Shown: piece by piece, positions 1 to 2,976 of the stretch
How positions within the stretch are numbered: position 1 is the stretch's first letter
Layout of the letters: every line of letters starts with the position of its first letter
NCBI GenBank assembly: GCA_038231615.1
Contig: JBBRLA010000563.1
Span: 1-5,835, forward strand
Length of the DNA stretch: 5,835 nt
Reading direction: 5' to 3'
Source: JBBRLA01 sp038231615
GTDB taxonomy: Bacteria > Myxococcota_A > Polyangia > Palsa-1104 > JAEUJZ01
Notes under the pieces: generated by a model
What the model was told of the DNA's origin: nothing
Database searches by the model: none
The model's input: only the letters and a program-made list of their open reading frames with translations
Position numbers and translations under genes: made by a program

Positions 1-427
1 GGTCGACCAAGAGGGGGACGAAGTCGGGGTCGTCCTTTTGGTGTTCGGCGATCTCGAGGCGGCCGTTTTCGGCGCCGGCCTGGATGCTCTCCTCGACCAG
101 GGGGCGGACGTCGGCGTAGTTGGCTTCGGCCGCGGGACTGGCGGAACTTAAGTTGTGGTCCTGCTGCGTGACCGTGGCCGGGGGCTCGACGGAACTTGAG
201 TTGTGGTCCTGCTGCATGGCCGTGGCCAAAGGCTCGGCGGAACTTGAGATGTGCTCATGCTGCGTGACCTCGGCCGTGGAATCGTCGAAACTTGAGTTCT
301 GGGACCGCAGCGGGAAATCGGACGGGGGAGGGAACCCAGCTGGCTCTGGGAGAAGGCCCACGGACTGAAGCAAGAGCTGGAGAATCTCCAGAAATGCCTG
401 CCCCCTGAATAGATCGGCACAGGACAA
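1..427 (-). CDS. Partial protein of unknown function with 16-residue tandem repeats (5' part; continues past base 1)
   Basis: The minus-strand frame is open from the TGA at 442-440 down to base 1. Codons in the last 130 bases are almost all G/C-ending and read as a plausible protein (ANYADVRPLVEESIQAG, then a helical acidic stretch ending FVPLLVD), which supports real coding. From the amino end there is a hydrophobic helix-like segment (FLEILQLLLQSVG), a Pro-rich stretch, and then a low-complexity linker. The linker is built from 16-residue units of the form EPxATxxQQDHNxSS, encoded by the 48-bp repeat at 143-286. After it comes the more ordinary, probably folded part. The start is unclear: no ATG precedes the repeats. 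A TTG at 427-425 is the longest conventional choice and lacks a good ribosome binding site; an ATG at 217-215 lies inside the repeat. I do not recognise the family. The upstream part has weaker codon bias, so the real start may be internal or the 5' end may be eroded. Confidence 0.5.
   Translation of the reverse strand, partial: MSCADLFRGQAFLEILQLLLQSVGLLPEPAGFPPPSDFPLRSQNSSFDDSTAEVTQHEHISSSAEPLATAMQQDHNSSSVEPPATVTQQDHNLSSASPAAEANYADVRPLVEESIQAGAENGRLEIAEHQKDDPDFVPLLVD
143..303. repeat. 48-bp tandem repeat, three units plus a decaying fourth
   Basis: Units begin at 143, 191 and 239, each with GGAACTT. A partial fourth begins at 287 (GAAACTTGAGTT) and loses similarity after about 303. The period is exactly 48 bp, which keeps frame. 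Units 1 and 2 differ at only a handful of positions, while unit 3 is more diverged. On the minus strand the unit encodes a Gln/His/Ser-rich 16-residue linker. Confidence 0.85.
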
Positions 428-501
428 CCTGCCGCGCGATCATGCCGGTGAAGATCCGCCGAGGTTGCGAGTATAGTGGAAACGTGCCCGGACCCGCCAC
501 C
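428..501. other. Short gap between divergent genes, with a possible weak promoter
   Basis: This gap separates the leftward partial gene from the rightward membrane-protein gene. A TATAGT box at 472-477 resembles a -10 element (five of six bases). The region 17 bp upstream (about 449-454, TGAAGA) is only a poor -35. No Shine-Dalgarno sequence stands directly before the ATG at 502. Initiation from this box would fall near 484, where an in-frame GTG lies. The evidence is weak. Confidence 0.25.
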
Positions 502-1833
502 ATGGACCTACGCTGGTTGTGGGAGATCCTCTCGGCCCTGGGCATCGGTCTGCTCATCGGACTGGAGCGGGAGCACGCCCGCGTCATCCCCACCGGCGGC
601 GAGCTGGACCCCCACGCCAAGGGGGCACGGACCTTCGCCCTCATCGCCATCTACGGCTACGGCGCCGCCCTCTGCGGCGAACGTATCCCCGGCATGCCCC
701 TTCTGGCCCTGGCCGGGCTGGCCCTGATCCTCTCGGCCCTCCACCTGCGCCGCCTCTATGTTCCCCCAAGCTCCACGACGCCCGGCGATCGCCAGCCCCA
801 CGGTGAGGACGTGACCACCGAGGTGGCGGCCCTGTCAGCCTGCTTGCTGGGCATCCTGGTCCACATCCAGTTGCAGGCCGCCGTCATGATCGGCGTCCTG
901 GTCACCACCATCCTCATCGCCAAGCCCTGGGTCCACGGGCTCATCGCCCGGCTGCGGCGGCGCGAGCTGACCGGCACCCTGCAATTGCTGGTCGCCGTGC
1001 TCATCGTGCTGCCGGTTATCCCCGATCACACGCTGGACCTGCCCTGGGTGCTCTCCGGGCTGCTGAACCCTCGCAGCGTGGTGCTCTTCATCGTCCTTTT
1101 GGCGACCATCGGCTACGTCGGCTACTTCCTGGTGCGCATCCTGGGGCCGCGGCGCGGCCTCGCGCTGACCGGCCTTTTGGGCGGGCTGACCTCCTCCACC
1201 GCGGTGACCCTGGCGATGGGCGAGCGCGTGCGCCGCGACCCGCAGCTCGGCGGCACCGCCGCCCTGGGCACCCTGCTGGCGTGCGTGGTGATGGTGGTGC
1301 GGGTGCTGGGGCTGGCCGGGGTGGTCCACCCGCCCCTCTTCCTGCGCTTGCTCTGGCCGGTGGTGGCCATGGGCTGTGCCTACCTGCTGGTCTGCGGCGT
1401 ACTGGTCATGGGACGCCGGGACCGCCGGGGCCAGGAAGTCGCCACGGAAGAGCACCCGCCCCTGGCCCTGGAGAACCCCTTCGAGCTGCTCCCCGCCCTC
1501 AAGTTCGGCGGGCTCTATGTGGGCGTGCTCTTGGTGTCGCGCATCGCCCATAACTACCTGGGCACCCGGGGGCTCTACCTGGCCTCGCTGCTGGCGGGGC
1601 TGGCCGACGTGGACCCGGTGACCCTGAACGCCGCCCGCCTGGCCCAGAAGGGCGAGTCGCTGACCGTGGGGACCGTCACCATCGTCCTGGCTCTGGCCAG
1701 CAACACCCTGGCCAAGACCCTGATGGCCTTCACCTCGGGCGGGCGGACCTACGGGGTGCGCGTGGCTGCCGGTCACGCCGCGGCGCTCCTGTGCGGGGGC
1801 GCGGTGCTTCTGGTGATATGGCTGACTGGCTGA
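502..1833 (+). CDS. MgtC/SapB family membrane protein with DUF4010-like C-terminal half
   Basis: This 443-residue, very hydrophobic protein has about ten predicted membrane segments. The first helix and its signature GLLIGLEREH (residues 16-25), followed by GARTFALIAIYGYGAAL (41-57), are typical of MgtC/SapB N-terminal domains. The second half (about 190-443) has the DUF4010 look: GLTSSTAVTLAMGERV near 228-243, LKFGGLYVGVLLVSRIA near 333-349, LASLLAGLADVDPVTLNAA near 360-378 and a terminal hydrophobic helix. It should sit in the inner membrane. MgtC itself is linked to Mg-limited growth and ATP synthase control, but the long two-domain members have no agreed function, and transport is only a guess. 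I chose ATG 502 because the conserved helix starts right after it. GTG 484 and ATG 442 are in frame but add only an unconserved-looking, polar leader. The next gene overlaps its 3' end, suggesting one transcription unit. Confidence 0.88.
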   Translation: MDLRWLWEILSALGIGLLIGLEREHARVIPTGGELDPHAKGARTFALIAIYGYGAALCGERIPGMPLLALAGLALILSALHLRRLYVPPSSTTPGDRQPHGEDVTTEVAALSACLLGILVHIQLQAAVMIGVLVTTILIAKPWVHGLIARLRRRELTGTLQLLVAVLIVLPVIPDHTLDLPWVLSGLLNPRSVVLFIVLLATIGYVGYFLVRILGPRRGLALTGLLGGLTSSTAVTLAMGERVRRDPQLGGTAALGTLLACVVMVVRVLGLAGVVHPPLFLRLLWPVVAMGCAYLLVCGVLVMGRRDRRGQEVATEEHPPLALENPFELLPALKFGGLYVGVLLVSRIAHNYLGTRGLYLASLLAGLADVDPVTLNAARLAQKGESLTVGTVTIVLALASNTLAKTLMAFTSGGRTYGVRVAAGHAAALLCGGAVLLVIWLTG

Positions 1834-2174
1834 ACGAAGGAGAGGCTGCGGCATCGGGCGGGCTCTCCCCGCTCCCCTCCCCCGGCCGCTTCGCTCCTGC
1901 CTGTCGCCACGCGACCCTGTCCGCGCTGACCCTGGCCGCGTCCCTGTCCGGATGCGGCAACCTCGACGGGATGATCCAGGGACCGGACCCCACCGCCGCC
2001 GTAGAGGTCCAGGCCGAGTCCTCCAAGGCCACCTTCACGGTGCTGAAGAACAAGGTCTTCACCGAGGGCATGCCCATGCCCAAGCGCGACGGCGGCGGCG
2101 TTTGGGTCGAGCTGTCCAAGACCAAGCTCTCCCTGGTGTCGCGCTGGATCAACGCCGACGCTCTTGATAATTAA
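1818..2174 (+). CDS. Small putative lipoprotein of unknown function
   Basis: This 118-residue frame has strong G/C third-position bias up to its TAA stop, so it is very likely real. A hydrophobic stretch (TLSALTLAASLSGCG) ends in a lipobox, LSGC, with the candidate acylated Cys at residue 46. That predicts export and lipid anchoring, leaving about 73 mature residues that are mostly polar and include a Gly/Lys-containing middle (MPMPKRDGGGVWVEL). The segment before the hydrophobic core is unusually long (about 30 residues, Pro/Ser/Arg-containing). No later ATG, GTG or TTG gives a normal signal peptide, so the start is uncertain. GTG 1791 is an alternative that makes the leader longer still. 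With ATG 1818 it overlaps the stop of the membrane-protein gene by 16 bases, and GGTGA just upstream could serve as a very close ribosome binding site. The overlap argues for translational coupling with the MgtC-like protein. I do not recognise the mature domain. Confidence 0.68.
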   Translation: MADWLNEGEAAASGGLSPLPSPGRFAPACRHATLSALTLAASLSGCGNLDGMIQGPDPTAAVEVQAESSKATFTVLKNKVFTEGMPMPKRDGGGVWVELSKTKLSLVSRWINADALDN

Positions 2175-2346
2175 GCACCGTTACAGGGCGGTAACAAGAA
2201 TCTCCATGATGTTACCATTTTGCCCGCCGGAGCCCGCCCAAATTGCCTCGTTCTGTGGATGCGTTGATCTGGTGATATGCTTGGTCGCCGCGCTCCGCAA
2301 CTGCGGGAACGGATGAATTCTTGTCGTGACCGGAGTATAAAGAAGC
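2175..2346. other. Non-coding spacer before hicB
   Basis: No convincing gene is visible in these 172 bases. The first part holds the GTTAC/GGTAACA/TGTTACC repeats described separately. Further on, TGATATGCT (2273-2281) resembles an extended -10 element but has no good -35. TATAAA (2336-2341) lies too near the hicB start to be a normal -10 unless that transcript is leaderless. GGAG at 2332-2335 may be the hicB ribosome binding site, 11 bases before the ATG. Confidence 0.4.
2180..2221 (+). terminator. Possible weak terminator or alternative hairpin after the lipoprotein gene
   Basis: GGTAACA (2190-2196) and TGTTACC (2210-2216) form a perfect 7-bp inverted repeat with a 13-base loop, followed by ATTTT. 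An earlier GTTAC (2180-2184) can instead pair with GTAAC at 2191-2195. The stem is short and not GC-rich and the T tract is brief, so it may be a weak terminator, an mRNA 3'-end stabiliser or a protein-binding dyad. It starts six bases after the stop codon at 2172-2174. Confidence 0.35.
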
Positions 2347-2598
2347 ATGGACGAGACGACGATTCACCTGGACTTGGAGCCGCTAGAGGAGGGGGGGTTC
2401 GTGGCGACCAGCCCCGATGTGCCCGGCTTGGTCGCCGAGGGACGGACGCTGGTGGAGACGGTGGAGTTGGCCCAGCAGTTGACCCGCAAGATTGCCGAGA
2501 GCCTCATCGAGAAGGGCTGGCCGCTCCCGCCCGCATTGCGCCCGCGCGAACGGGCGGCCATCGCCCTGGACATCCCGGTCATCCTGCCAGCCGCGTAG
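2347..2598 (+). CDS. hicB: HicB-like antitoxin of a type II toxin-antitoxin pair
   Basis: This 83-residue protein has the HicB partial RNase-H-like pattern: strand IHLDLEPLEEGGFVATSPD (residues 6-24), then VPGLVAEGRTLVETVELAQQL, where a helix follows the conserved VPG-(x)4-G turn. A Pro-rich tail (WPLPPALRP) and a short terminal strand (ALDIPVIL) match the compact HicB subfamily. No separate C-terminal helix-turn-helix or ribbon-helix-helix DNA-binding domain is seen, so whether it represses its own promoter is unclear. In the family, HicB binds and blocks the HicA RNase. The start at ATG 2347 is supported by GGAG 11 bases upstream and by the conserved strand beginning right after it. Its partner, the HicA-like gene, lies on the opposite strand with stop codons one base apart. 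Confidence 0.85.
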   Translation: MDETTIHLDLEPLEEGGFVATSPDVPGLVAEGRTLVETVELAQQLTRKIAESLIEKGWPLPPALRPRERAAIALDIPVILPAA

Positions 2599-2599
2599 C

Positions 2600-2824
2600 T
2601 CACTCCTTCGGGAACGCTTCGACGTCGAGTGCGGCCTCACGCAGAATGGCGCGCAGCGTTCCTTCCTTCATCTCACCGGAGTGGCAGGGAACGGGAAAAA
2701 TACGACGGGCAGCGGGGTTCTCCCACAAATCGTGGCTGCCGGCCCCATGCCGAAGGTACTTACACCCCAGCGTCCGGAGCCGGCGCAGCACCTCGCGAGT
2801 CTTGAATCCTGAGAGTCGTCCCAT
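2600..2824 (-). CDS. hicA: HicA-like mRNA interferase toxin
   Basis: This 74-residue protein has the full HicA/YcfA double-stranded-RNA-binding-like fold pattern. An N-terminal helix (GFKTREVLRRLRTLGC, residues 6-21) is followed by a strand leading to RHGAGSHDLW (25-34), where His31 matches the catalytic His of HicA. Then come VPCHSGEMKEGTLRAILREA (45-64) and the usual short C-terminal helix. Family members cut mRNA and tmRNA in a translation-independent way and arrest growth until bound by HicB. Length and key residues look intact, so it should be active. The ATG at 2824-2822 gives the standard start, but the upstream sequence has no strong Shine-Dalgarno; a small CCC-TTCG-GGG hairpin (2853-2844) sits in its leader. 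It is convergent with hicB and divergent from the large NTPase gene. Confidence 0.87.
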   Translation of the reverse strand: MGRLSGFKTREVLRRLRTLGCKYLRHGAGSHDLWENPAARRIFPVPCHSGEMKEGTLRAILREAALDVEAFPKE

Positions 2825-2976
2825 GTCGAAAGGCTAGCGAAATCCCCGAAGGGCTGCAACATCGGAGTGCAACGATGGCATATTGCACGCGATGATGCGT
2901 GATGACGCACGGCCTGCAACAAGGAACTGTTGCATTCATGGTTGCAACGCAGGAGCCGAGAGACTAGGCTTGTTGT
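2825..2976. promoter_or_regulatory. Divergent control region with TGCAAC/GTTGCA boxes
   Basis: This 152-bp region lies between the starts of hicA (leftward) and the NTPase gene (rightward). TGCAAC occurs at 2855-2860, 2868-2873, 2915-2920 and 2943-2948; the reverse form GTTGCA occurs at 2929-2934 and 2941-2946. Two dyads stand out: GTGCAA-N10-TTGCAC (2867-2888) and TGCAACA-N6-TGTTGCA (2915-2934). GTTGCAAC (2941-2948) is itself palindromic. TGCGT-N4-ACGCA (2896-2909) is a separate small dyad. TTGCAA (2943-2948) with TAGGCT (2965-2970), 16 bp apart, is a weak candidate promoter for the NTPase gene. Its -35 would be one of the boxes, which fits repression by a box-binding protein. Confidence 0.55.
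2915..2934. promoter_or_regulatory. Probable operator: 7-bp perfect inverted repeat
   Basis: TGCAACA at 2915-2921 and TGTTGCA at 2928-2934 are perfect inverted arms around a 6-bp centre. Half-site centres are 13 bp apart. The size and symmetry resemble operators bound by dimeric XRE-type helix-turn-helix proteins. It lies 43 bases before the NTPase start codon. Which protein binds is unknown. Confidence 0.45.

Noticed and set aside
143..303. The tandem repeat considered as a CRISPR array
   Set aside because: The 48-bp unit is continuous, with no unique spacers alternating with conserved repeats, and it keeps an open reading frame.
296..411. A plus-strand segment ending LWEKAHGLKQELENLQKCLPPE before a TAG, which looks like a transposase-type coiled coil
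   Set aside because: It is only about 38 codons, has no start codon or flanking inverted repeats, and is antisense to the better supported leftward gene. A decayed mobile-element remnant cannot be shown.
835..1854. A 339-codon minus-strand frame opposite the MgtC-like gene
   Set aside because: It is rich in Gln, His and Gly with no domain pattern, and lies antisense to a gene with clear family motifs and membrane helices.
1809..2279. The 12-mer TCTGGTGATATG occurs at 1809-1820 and again at 2268-2279
   Set aside because: Flanking bases do not match and no element lies between matching ends. It is probably chance, though both copies sit near possible starts.
2277..2837. A 186-codon plus-strand frame across the HicB/HicA region
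   Set aside because: It overlaps both well-recognised toxin-antitoxin genes in another frame and reads as Arg/Gly-rich low-complexity protein, the mark of a shadow frame in GC-rich DNA.
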